Assembly (NCBI GenBank): GCA_964476505.1 | Contig: CAYZAW010000001.1 | Span: forward strand, 62,001-126,000 | Direction: 5' to 3' | Source of the DNA: CAYZAW01 sp964476505 | GTDB lineage: Bacteria; Bacillota; Clostridia; Christensenellales; CAG-138 | Length of the DNA stretch: 64,000 bases | Part shown: one piece after another, positions 52,442 through 60,278 of the stretch | Layout of the letters: the number at the start of each line of letters is the position of its first letter | How positions within the stretch are numbered: position 1 is the first letter of the stretch | The notes under the pieces: generated by a model | Database searches by the model: none | What the model was told of the DNA's origin: nothing | The model's input: the letters and a program-made list of their open reading frames with translations, nothing else | Made by a program: the position numbers and the translations under genes

Positions 52442-53764
52442 TCATTCCACAACCGCATATACGATAGGCGGTTTATTGCCAACGGGTGCGCCGGGGGCTA
52501 CGGCAATACCGGTGTACAGCGCTTCCATCGCCTCCTGCACGCGGGTCTCGTCGTTTACATACAGCGTGCACAGGGGCTCGCCCTCGGTGACCGTATCCAT
52601 CAGGCGCTTATGCATCACAAGCCCTACTGCGGGGTCGATGGGGTCGCTCTTTTCCGCACGGCCTGCGCCAAGCATCTGCGCCGTCAAGCCGATGCAGCTG
52701 GCGTTCATTTCGCGAATGTAACCGCTTTGCTTGGCGGGTACATCGATGTGCTTTGTTACCCGGCACAGCTCGTCGATGCGCTCCACACACAGATACGATG
52801 CGTCTCCGCCCTGTGCTGCGATCATTTCCTGCAATATTTTGAGCCCCGCGCCGCTTCGGATGGCTTGGGTCAGCAGCGCTGCCGCCTGCTCCTTGCTTTT
52901 TACAACATCCCCCAGCAACAGCATTTGGGACGCTAAGAGCATGCAAACCTCGTATAGGGGATCAGTTTCGGGCAGCTTTCCTGAAAGCAGCTCCACGGCC
53001 TCCTTGACCTCGAGGGCGTTGCCAACGTTCATGCCCAGCGGTTGGTTCATATCCGTAATGATCGCCATAACGCGCCGGTTCAAGCCATGCCCAAGCTCCA
53101 CCATGGTCTGTGCAAGCTCGCGGGCTTCGTTTACCGTAGACATAAATGCGCCGGTGCCTACCTTTACGTCCAGCACGATGGCATCCGCGCCTGCGGCAAG
53201 CTTTTTGCTCATAATGGAGGAGGCGATGAGCGGCAGGCTTTTTACCGTGGCGGTCACGTCCCGAAGGGCATACAGCTTTTTATCTGCCGGCACCAAATTG
53301 CCGCTTTGCCCCACAACGGCTAAGCCATGGCGCTTTACGATATCGATAAATTCTTCCCGGCTCTGCTCTACGCAAACGCCCGGTATACTTTCCAGCTTAT
53401 CTAGCGTGCCGCCGGTATGCCCCAAGCCCCGCCCGGACATTTTAGCGACCACGCCTCCGCAGGCTGCAACCAATGGCGCGATCACAAGCGTTGTGGTATC
53501 CCCCACGCCGCCGGTGGAGTGTTTGTCTACCTTGACGCCGGGAATCTCGGATAGGTCAACGATATCCCCGGAGTGCATCATGGCTAGCGTCAGCGTGGCG
53601 GTCTCCCGTTTGTCCATGCCCTGAAAGCAGACCGCCATCAAAAAGGCGGATATCTGATAATCGGGGATATCGCCCTTTACATAGCCGTTGATGAGGAAAT
53701 GGATCTCTTCGTCCGAGAGGGGCAATCCGTCTCGCTTTTTTTGAATGATGTCAACGGTTCTCAT
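52442..53764 (-). CDS. pdp: Pyrimidine-nucleoside (thymidine) phosphorylase
   Basis: 440 residues. KHSTGGVGDTTTLV phosphate site, KMSGRGLGHTGGTLDKLESIPG, DVKVGTGAFM (Lys), and a C-terminal barrel-sandwich domain. Splits thymidine, uridine or deoxyuridine to base and (deoxy)ribose-1-phosphate. The full length and Firmicutes context favour the broad-specificity Pdp type over DeoA. 13 bases after the lipoprotein gene. Confidence 0.94.
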   Translation of the reverse strand: MRTVDIIQKKRDGLPLSDEEIHFLINGYVKGDIPDYQISAFLMAVCFQGMDKRETATLTLAMMHSGDIVDLSEIPGVKVDKHSTGGVGDTTTLVIAPLVAACGGVVAKMSGRGLGHTGGTLDKLESIPGVCVEQSREEFIDIVKRHGLAVVGQSGNLVPADKKLYALRDVTATVKSLPLIASSIMSKKLAAGADAIVLDVKVGTGAFMSTVNEARELAQTMVELGHGLNRRVMAIITDMNQPLGMNVGNALEVKEAVELLSGKLPETDPLYEVCMLLASQMLLLGDVVKSKEQAAALLTQAIRSGAGLKILQEMIAAQGGDASYLCVERIDELCRVTKHIDVPAKQSGYIREMNASCIGLTAQMLGAGRAEKSDPIDPAVGLVMHKRLMDTVTEGEPLCTLYVNDETRVQEAMEALYTGIAVAPGAPVGNKPPIVYAVVE

Positions 53765-53777
53765 GCTGTTACACCTC

Positions 53778-55817
53778 TTATTGCTGTGCTTGCGGTTCTA
53801 AAACGCCCGCTTCGCCGCCCTCTGCGTTTGTTGGCGCGGCGGCTTCCTTGGCTTCTTTTTTCATGGTGGCTACGATGTCTAATAAATACGTTGCGCGAAA
53901 GCGTGTGCGCCCCAAGTCGTCCGTATCGTACCGGCACAGGTAAAACACGCCGTTTTCTCCGGCACAGAACAAGTCCGGCGCACAAAGGTCGATCAGCTTT
54001 GTGCTGGCCTTGGTGGCAACGTTGTATTCCCAAAGGGTATAGGGGTAAGGGTCTTCCTCCGTTACCGGCGCTTCCTCTGTTGCGGGCGCTTCCTCCGGCT
54101 CCGCCGCAGGATCGTCCGAGGCGGCATCGTCGGTTGCGTCAGCGGGTGCGTCGCCCTCGTCTCCGGATGTGTTTTCCTCCGTTTGCCCGCCGGTGACCCG
54201 GCTTTCGATGTAATACAGCTTTGTGCAGTCCTGTGACCACAGTACGTCGTAGGGGTAGAATTCCGAGGTCACAGTGCTTCTCTCGCCCGTTGCAAGCTCC
54301 AATAGGTCCAAGGAATAGGCGGAGCCTGCGGTCTGCCCGCTTTCTGCCGAGGTGATGATGGCCATGTACCGGTCGTCATGGGAAACGAAGAAGGCGCTAC
54401 CATTGGTAAAGGGCTTTCGTACGCCGCCCTCCGGCTTGATGCGGTAAATGGAGGAGCCCTCCTCCAAGGAGGAAACGGCAAAGTACAGCTCCCCGTCGTA
54501 ATAGCCGATGGAGCCTTCCTCCACGGTATTGCGGTCGATCAGGCTGTGGCGCTTTTGCTCGTCGGGTATGGAATAATCGAACTGATGCAGCTGTATGGAG
54601 CCGGAGCCGGACACCGCGTAGATCATATTGCCAAGGCTGTTCCAGATAAACACGCTGGTGCTGGTGCCAAAGCCCATTTCGGACAGGTCGTTCAACAGCT
54701 CGTAGGTATCCGTATCGAACACATACAGGTGGGTGTTGCCGGAGGCATTTTCCAGCACCGCCAGCTTGCGCCCGTCGGGAGAATAGCAGGCCTGCTCGAT
54801 GGCGGCAAACTCAAAGGCAGTTAATAACTGCTTGCCTGCGGCGTTTACCTGCCAAATCTGCTGATAGCCCTCTCCATCGTCCGCATCCAGCATTTTGCTG
54901 TATAAGAAGCCGCCGTCCGGCGTGTCGCAAAGGTACAGCCCGTCGGGCGCCATCACCGGCAGCAGCACCTCGTTGCCGTTCAGGCGGGCGGCGGGGGTGC
55001 TTTCGGTTTCCAAATAATCCAAGGAACTGTCGTAAGCGGGGCGCGCCCCTGCGGGAAGCTCTACCACCTGCCACAGCTCCGGAAGAAGCGAGGGGTACTC
55101 AGAAATGCCAAGCGCCCGGAAGGCCTCGGCTTCCTCAGCCGTTTGAAAGGCGCGAGAAATAAGAAGCGGCTGCGTTCCGTTTGCCGGAAGGGTGGGGGAA
55201 ATATCAAACTCCCGGGAGAACAGGCCGTTTGTGTATTCCTGATAGGCATTGCAGGTCACATGGTAATAGGTTGCCTCCTCCAAGGGTTGGGGGCGAAGGG
55301 TCACGGTTAACGTATCCCCGTCCTCGGCAACGGTGAAAAGCGCCGGTTGATCGAGCTGGAAATAGATGCTGGTGCGTTGGTCGCCGAATATGCTTTGGCG
55401 GAAGTCGTCTTTAACGAGCGTACTGTCGTAAGATAGGCCGTGCGAATAATCCCAATGCGCCAAAAGCGCAAACTCCACCACCAAGCGGTGGGGGTTTTCG
55501 AGAAGATACACCGTATAGGCGGGCACGCCGCAGCCGGGCGCTTCTTCCGTGCCGCCGGACATGCGGCTGCCGGTTACGAAAGAAAACGTGAGCGCGGTTT
55601 CCTCGGCCTCGCCGGATAATGCGGGAACATCCGTAACGGACAGGCTTTTTGCGTTAATGTCTCCAACGTCGGCCCCGCCCGAGATCCACTCCCCGGCGGT
55701 GTGATAACCCTCGGGCAGCGTGGGCGCGGCGACCTCCGCCTGTTTGCATCCGGCGGTAAGGAGCAAAGCAAAGCATAATATAATAAGTAAGCAGCGTTTG
55801 CCGGCTGTTTTTCTCAT
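53778..55817 (-). CDS. Large lipoprotein with TolB/WD40-like beta-propeller
   Basis: 679 residues. Signal peptide with lipobox LLTAGC. N-terminal domain (about 30-230) is unrecognised. Residues 290-620 carry propeller blades typical of TolB/DPP-like proteins: ACYSPDGRKLAVLENASGNTHLYVFD, VFIWNSLGNMIYAVSGSG, FVSHDDRYMAIITSAESG and VLWSQDCTKLYYIESR. An Asp/Ala/Glu-rich insert (about 560-600) interrupts the last blades. Start ATG at 55817 after GAGGTACGCGCAAC. First gene of the operon that includes polA; role unknown, perhaps a cell-surface scaffold. Confidence 0.82.
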   Translation of the reverse strand: MRKTAGKRCLLIILCFALLLTAGCKQAEVAAPTLPEGYHTAGEWISGGADVGDINAKSLSVTDVPALSGEAEETALTFSFVTGSRMSGGTEEAPGCGVPAYTVYLLENPHRLVVEFALLAHWDYSHGLSYDSTLVKDDFRQSIFGDQRTSIYFQLDQPALFTVAEDGDTLTVTLRPQPLEEATYYHVTCNAYQEYTNGLFSREFDISPTLPANGTQPLLISRAFQTAEEAEAFRALGISEYPSLLPELWQVVELPAGARPAYDSSLDYLETESTPAARLNGNEVLLPVMAPDGLYLCDTPDGGFLYSKMLDADDGEGYQQIWQVNAAGKQLLTAFEFAAIEQACYSPDGRKLAVLENASGNTHLYVFDTDTYELLNDLSEMGFGTSTSVFIWNSLGNMIYAVSGSGSIQLHQFDYSIPDEQKRHSLIDRNTVEEGSIGYYDGELYFAVSSLEEGSSIYRIKPEGGVRKPFTNGSAFFVSHDDRYMAIITSAESGQTAGSAYSLDLLELATGERSTVTSEFYPYDVLWSQDCTKLYYIESRVTGGQTEENTSGDEGDAPADATDDAASDDPAAEPEEAPATEEAPVTEEDPYPYTLWEYNVATKASTKLIDLCAPDLFCAGENGVFYLCRYDTDDLGRTRFRATYLLDIVATMKKEAKEAAAPTNAEGGEAGVLEPQAQQ

Positions 55818-55950
55818 GTTGCGCGTACCTCGTACTAAAGTAAATAGCATACCATTTCATAGTATATCACAAAATCCGTTTTCGTGGCGGGAATTGTTTG
55901 CTGTTGCAGGAATTCCCTTTGATTTTCAAATTATCGTCACAAATCCCCTC

Positions 55951-55979
55951 TTGCATCCCTATAGCGAAGCGCATATACT
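55951..55979 (+). promoter_or_regulatory. Promoter of the ctsR operon
   Basis: TTGCAT (55951-55956), 17-base spacer, TATACT (55974-55979), placing the transcription start at the CtsR operator. Confidence 0.75.
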
Positions 55980-55988
55980 AAGGCCATA

Positions 55989-56005
55989 GGTCAAAGAAAG
56001 TCAAA
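55989..56005 (+). promoter_or_regulatory. CtsR operator
   Basis: GGTCAAA-GAA-AGTCAAA, the direct heptad repeat recognised by CtsR, just downstream of the -10 box. Implies heat-inducible autoregulation. Confidence 0.93.
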
Positions 56006-56036
56006 GACCAAAAACGGAAGGGAGGGCGACGGAACA

Positions 56037-56498
56037 ATGTCGGTATTGTCAGACAGCATCGAGCTGTTCATCAAGGAGATGATGGGGCAGTCGGACGAGG
56101 TATCGCTTCAGCGAAACGAGCTGGCGCAGCACTTCTCCTGTGCGCCCTCGCAGATCAACTATGTGCTTTCTACCCGCTTTGACGTGGATCACGGGTATGT
56201 GATCGTATCCCGCAGGGGCGGCGGCGGCTGCATCCGGGTGATGCGGGTGGATCTGGAGGACAACGACCTGCTGTACGAGCTGGTGAAGAACCGCATTGGC
56301 GGCAGCATTACAAAACGCGAGGCGCTTGCCATCATCAGCCGCTTGGAGGCGGACGAAACGGTAACAAGCCGTGAGGCGGCGCTGATGCAAGCGGCGGTGT
56401 CCGGCTGTGCGCTTCCTACGGAGGAGCTTTCGGCGGCAGCCCGGGCGAATGTGTTAAAAACGATGTTATTGGCGTTATTGAACGGCAATCGGAGGTGA
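56037..56498 (+). CDS. ctsR: Class III heat-shock repressor CtsR
   Basis: 153 residues. N-terminal winged helix (LAQHFSCAPSQINYVLSTRF) with the wing VISRRGGGGCIRVMRV carrying the Gly-rich thermosensor loop, and a C-terminal helical domain (SITKREALAIISRLEADE). Represses clp genes at normal temperature. Start ATG behind GGAAGGGAGGGCGACGGAACA. Confidence 0.97.
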   Translation: MSVLSDSIELFIKEMMGQSDEVSLQRNELAQHFSCAPSQINYVLSTRFDVDHGYVIVSRRGGGGCIRVMRVDLEDNDLLYELVKNRIGGSITKREALAIISRLEADETVTSREAALMQAAVSGCALPTEELSAAARANVLKTMLLALLNGNRR

Positions 56499-56503
56499 AC
56501 GAT

Positions 56504-56932
56504 ATGTTATGTGAAATTTGCAAAACCAATCCGGCAACGATGCACAGCGTTACCATCATCAACGGGGAGCGGGAGGAGCATGCTTTTTGCGCGGAGTGCG
56601 CCGCAAAGCTGCAAGACCGCTTCGCGGATAATGGCAACTGGGACTTTATGGAGGAATTCTTCCCTTCGATGGTGAATATGCTGTTCGATTTTTACGATAT
56701 GCCCCCCATGTATGCGCTGGCAGGCGCAAGGGGAGGCTATGCACTGGGCGAGGAAACGCCGGAGCGTTATGAAAAACGGCGGGAATTAAGCCCGGCAGAA
56801 AAGCGGCAGCAGGCACTGGAGGCGCTTCGGGAGCAGTTGGCAGCGGCCGTGCATGAGGAGCGCTATGAGGACGCGGCAAAGCTCAGGGATGAAATCAGCA
56901 AAATGACCGCAAAGGCAGGTGACGGAAAATGA
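56504..56932 (+). CDS. mcsA: McsA-like zinc-finger/UVR protein, short form
   Basis: 142 residues. One zinc site from CEIC (residues 3-6) and CAEC (about 31-34), a Phe/Met-rich middle and a C-terminal UVR domain (LREQLAAAVHEERYEDAAKLRDEISKM). Bacillus McsA is about 185 residues with two zinc fingers; the second is missing. McsA normally activates the arginine kinase McsB, whose gene is absent here, so it may act as a ClpC adaptor (inference). Start ATG at 56504, eight bases after GGAGG. Confidence 0.88.
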   Translation: MLCEICKTNPATMHSVTIINGEREEHAFCAECAAKLQDRFADNGNWDFMEEFFPSMVNMLFDFYDMPPMYALAGARGGYALGEETPERYEKRRELSPAEKRQQALEALREQLAAAVHEERYEDAAKLRDEISKMTAKAGDGK

Positions 56933-59373
56933 ACATTTTTGAACGATATACGGAGGGCGCAAAACGCGCCGTGGCCTTGGCGCAGGAAAGCGCCAGAGAA
57001 TTAGGGCACGACTATGTTGGCACGGAGCATCTGTTATTGGGCTTGATGCAGGTGGAGGACGGCGCGGCGTTTCGGGCGCTGACCGCCGAGGGCGTGGAGC
57101 TCTCTGCCGTGGTGCGGCAGATCGAGCGGCTGGTAGGCCGCGGGGATTACCGCTTTACGGACAGCTTTGGCTATACCCCCCGCACCAAAAAGGTGCTGGA
57201 GCTGAGCCTGTACGAGGCAAAGACCATCGGCAACAGCTACATTGGCACCGAGCATCTTCTCTTGGCGCTTATTCGGGAGCAGGAAAGCGTTGCCGCCCGC
57301 GTATTGCAGGACTTGGGGATAGACCTTGCGGCGCTTCGCGCCAAGGTGACCAAAAGCATGAAGGGCGACGGCAGCGTGAACGCCACGGGCGGCGGGCAGG
57401 ATACGCCAACGCTGGATCAGTACGGCAAGGACTTAACAAAAATGGCGCAGGACGGCGAGCTTGACCCGGTGATCGGCAGAAGCGAGGAGATCGCGCGGAT
57501 CATCCAGATACTATCCCGCCGCACCAAGAACAACCCGGTATTGATCGGCGATCCGGGCGTTGGCAAATCCGCCATCATCGAGGGCTTGGCGCAGCGCATC
57601 GTAGCGGGAGACATCCCAGAAACGCTTCGAGGCAAGCGGGTGGTCACGCTCGATCTTTCTGGCATGCTGGCAGGCACCAAATACCGGGGGGATTTTGAAG
57701 AGCGCATCAAGGCTGCGCTGGACGAATTGAAGGCGGCTGGCAATACCGTTTTGTTTATTGACGAGCTGCATACCATCGTGGGCGCGGGCGCAACCACCGA
57801 GGGCTCCATGGACGCTTCCAATATTTTAAAGCCCGCGCTGGCAAGAGGCGAAATTCAGGTGGTGGGCGCTACCACCATCGACGAGTACCGTAAGTACATC
57901 GAAAAGGACGCGGCGCTGGAGCGCCGGTTCCAGCCGGTAACGGTTGGGGAGCCTACCATTGAGGAAGCCAAGCAGATACTGTTTGGCCTGCGCGACCGGT
58001 ACGAGGCGCACCACAAGGCGCGTATTACGGACGAAGCCATCAACGCCGCCGTGGAGCTTTCTGATCGGTACATTTCCGACCGATACCTGCCGGACAAGGC
58101 CATCGACCTGATGGACGAGGCTGCCAGCAAGGTGCGTTTATCCGCCTATGTATCCCCGCCGGACATGAAGGAGCTGGAAGGGAAGATCGAGGCAGCGCGC
58201 AAGGAGAAGGAAGAGGCCGTTACCAACCAGAATTACGAGCGCGCGGCACTGGTGCGAGACGAGGAGCAGAAGCTCCGCAAGGAAATGGAGACCCGCCGCA
58301 GCGAATGGGAAAACGGGCGTAAAAACAACGAGTGCGTGGTCACCGAGGAGGATGTTGCCTCCGTGGTCGGTTCGTGGACAGGCATTCCCGTGAGCAAGCT
58401 GACCCAAAGCGAAAGCGAAAAGCTGCTGCACATGGAGGACACGCTGCACAACCGCGTGATCGGGCAGGAAGAGGCGGTTTCCGCCGTATCCCGTGCCATA
58501 AGACGCGCAAGGGCGGGCTTGAAAGACCCCAAGCGGCCGATCGGCTCTTACATTTTCCTTGGCCCCACGGGCGTTGGCAAAACGGAGCTGACCCGGGCGC
58601 TGGCGGAAGCCATGTTCGGAGACGAGAACGCCATGATCCGGCTGGATATGTCCGAATACATGGAAATGCACTCCGTTGCCAAGCTGACAGGCGCCCCTCC
58701 GGGGTATGTGGGCTACGACGAGGGCGGGCAATTAACGGAAAAGGTGCGTAAGAAGCCCTATGCCGTGATATTGTTCGACGAAATCGAAAAAGCCCACCCG
58801 GATGTGTTCAACGTTTTGCTGCAAATTCTGGAGGACGGCAGATTAACGGACAGCAAGGGCAGAATGGTAGACTTTAAAAACACCATCCTCATCATGACCT
58901 CCAACGTGGGCGCAAGCCAGCTTTCCAAGCAGAAAACCATGGGCTTTGGCGCGGAGGACGGGCAGGAAAGAACCCTTTCCTACGAGCGCATGAAGGAAAC
59001 CATGATGGGCGAGCTGAAAAAGACCTTCCGTCCGGAGTTTTTGAACCGTGTGGACGAGATCATCCTGTTCCATACGCTGGAAAAGGAGCAGACGCAGGCC
59101 ATCGTGAAGCTGATGCTGGCCAGTGTTGTAAAGCGGCTGTCCGAGCGGGGCATCGAGCTTAGCGTATCCCCCGAGGCGGAGCTGTTTCTGGCGGACGCGG
59201 GCTTTGACCCCACCTACGGCGCAAGGCCCTTGCGCCGGGCTATCCAGCACCAGGTGGAGGATACGCTCTCCGAGGAGATATTGGCAGGTCGCATTTCCCT
59301 GGGCGACCGTGTGGAAGCCACCGTGGAAAACGGCAAGCTGAAATTCGTCGCCACGAACAAACAACCCTTATAA
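56929..59373 (+). CDS. clpC: ATP-dependent Clp protease ATPase subunit ClpC
   Basis: 814 residues. Double Clp_N repeat (1-145), first AAA+ with GDPGVGKSAIIEGLAQRI and VLFIDELHTIVGAGA, a middle coiled coil with UVR (NYERAALVRDEEQKLRKEME), second AAA+ with GPTGVGKTELTRALAEAMF and VILFDEIEKAHPDV, and a ClpP-docking MGF loop (KTMGFGAED). Unfolds proteins for ClpP. ATGA overlap with mcsA. The usual radA is not downstream. Confidence 0.97.
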   Translation: MNIFERYTEGAKRAVALAQESARELGHDYVGTEHLLLGLMQVEDGAAFRALTAEGVELSAVVRQIERLVGRGDYRFTDSFGYTPRTKKVLELSLYEAKTIGNSYIGTEHLLLALIREQESVAARVLQDLGIDLAALRAKVTKSMKGDGSVNATGGGQDTPTLDQYGKDLTKMAQDGELDPVIGRSEEIARIIQILSRRTKNNPVLIGDPGVGKSAIIEGLAQRIVAGDIPETLRGKRVVTLDLSGMLAGTKYRGDFEERIKAALDELKAAGNTVLFIDELHTIVGAGATTEGSMDASNILKPALARGEIQVVGATTIDEYRKYIEKDAALERRFQPVTVGEPTIEEAKQILFGLRDRYEAHHKARITDEAINAAVELSDRYISDRYLPDKAIDLMDEAASKVRLSAYVSPPDMKELEGKIEAARKEKEEAVTNQNYERAALVRDEEQKLRKEMETRRSEWENGRKNNECVVTEEDVASVVGSWTGIPVSKLTQSESEKLLHMEDTLHNRVIGQEEAVSAVSRAIRRARAGLKDPKRPIGSYIFLGPTGVGKTELTRALAEAMFGDENAMIRLDMSEYMEMHSVAKLTGAPPGYVGYDEGGQLTEKVRKKPYAVILFDEIEKAHPDVFNVLLQILEDGRLTDSKGRMVDFKNTILIMTSNVGASQLSKQKTMGFGAEDGQERTLSYERMKETMMGELKKTFRPEFLNRVDEIILFHTLEKEQTQAIVKLMLASVVKRLSERGIELSVSPEAELFLADAGFDPTYGARPLRRAIQHQVEDTLSEEILAGRISLGDRVEATVENGKLKFVATNKQPL

Positions 59374-59387
59374 CGAAAAAACGCATG

Positions 59388-59425
59388 AAAGCATCCTTTC
59401 GCGGCAAGCGGAGGGATGCTTTTTT
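59388..59425 (+). terminator. Terminator of the ctsR-mcsA-clpC operon
   Basis: AAAGCATCC/GGATGCTTT stem with 17-base loop and T-run. Confidence 0.85.
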
Positions 59426-59476
59426 CATATTATAAATCATTTTTGCGCACACTAGCAAAAAACGCGAGGTGGTTTT

Positions 59477-59644
59477 ATGGTAAAACGGCAGATCATACTG
59501 GGCTTATTGATGCTTGCGCTGGCAATCGCCATTGTTTGCGGCATACTGTATCTAACGGGCGGTAAAAACAAAAACGCCTTCAAGGGCGCACAGCTGGTAA
59601 CGGCGAGGGAGGCATGCTATGGATCAACTGTGTACCCTGCATAA
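59477..59644 (+). CDS. Small single-pass membrane protein
   Basis: 55 residues: basic start MVKRQ, one helix (IILGLLMLALAIAIVCGILYL), then a GGKNKNAFKGAQLV tail. Clear ribosome binding site GAGGTGG four bases before the ATG. Not recognised. It overlaps the next tiny ORF by 26 bases and heads a short run leading to spoVAC, which suggests a sporulation context (inference). Confidence 0.65.
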   Translation: MVKRQIILGLLMLALAIAIVCGILYLTGGKNKNAFKGAQLVTAREACYGSTVYPA

Positions 59645-59777
59645 CGCCATTCCGCAGGCGGACTGCGTATCAAATGCAGGCTGCGGTGTGCCGGGAGAGC
59701 GTGAAACACGCTTCCGCACGTATACGGAAAAGCAGCGACTGAGTCATAAGGAGGATGCGCAAAATGTCAAAGAATAG
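59619..59777 (+). CDS. Small Cys-containing ORF overlapping spoVAC
   Basis: 52 residues (MDQLCTLHNAIPQADCVSNA at the start), three Cys in the first half, a charged C terminus. ATG preceded by GGGAGGCATGCT. Overlaps the upstream membrane protein by 26 bases and spoVAC by 14. No homologue recognised. Tight overlaps on both sides and a good ribosome site argue for translation, but its size leaves doubt. Confidence 0.5.
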   Translation: MDQLCTLHNAIPQADCVSNAGCGVPGERETRFRTYTEKQRLSHKEDAQNVKE

Positions 59778-60234
59778 CAAAAACCAACCGCCAACCAAGC
59801 CCCGGGAGGAATATCAGCAGCTGGTAAACGAGCGTGCGCCCAAAAGTCAAACGTTCAAAATGTGCATTCGCGCCTTTTGGGTGGGCGGGCTCATCTGCTG
59901 CATCGGTCAGCTGGTGCACGACTGCGGGCGTATGTGGTTTCCGCTGTCCGAGGAGGATCTATCCTCCTTTACCGCCATCGTAATGGTATTTTTAGGCGCA
60001 ACGCTAACGGGGCTAGGCGTGTACGATAAAATAGGCAGCTACGCCGGAGCGGGCTCGGTGGTGCCCATTACCGGCTTTGCCAATTCCGTGGTGGCGCCAG
60101 CCATCGAGCACAAAAGCGAAGGGCTGATACTGGGTACGGCGGCAAAGCTGTTTTCCATTGCCGGGCCGGTGCTGGTGTACGGAATCAGCGCGTCCATCAT
60201 TGTTGGGCTGTTGAGCCTGCTGCTTCCGTCATAA
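59764..60234 (+). CDS. spoVAC: Stage V sporulation protein AC
   Basis: 156 residues, four or five membrane helices: MCIRAFWVGGLICCIGQLVHD, IVMVFLGATLTGLGVYDKIG, the conserved GAGSVVPITGFANSVVAPAIEHKSEG stretch, and IAGPVLVYGISASIIVGLL. SpoVAC forms a mechanosensitive channel for dipicolinic acid movement in spores. Start ATG at 59764, nine bases after GGAGG; the ATG at 59755 touches the ribosome site. spoVAD and spoVAE do not follow, unlike the standard operon. Confidence 0.95.
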   Translation: MSKNSKNQPPTKPREEYQQLVNERAPKSQTFKMCIRAFWVGGLICCIGQLVHDCGRMWFPLSEEDLSSFTAIVMVFLGATLTGLGVYDKIGSYAGAGSVVPITGFANSVVAPAIEHKSEGLILGTAAKLFSIAGPVLVYGISASIIVGLLSLLLPS

Positions 60235-60237
60235 GGG

Positions 60238-60270
60238 AATCAAAAAACGGCTTGCGCCGTTTTTTTGATT
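60238..60270. terminator. Bidirectional terminator
   Basis: AATCAAAAAACGGC/GCCGTTTTTTTGATT stem with a TTGC loop between spoVAC and the converging permease. Confidence 0.88.
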
Positions 60271-60278
60271 CGCATAGA

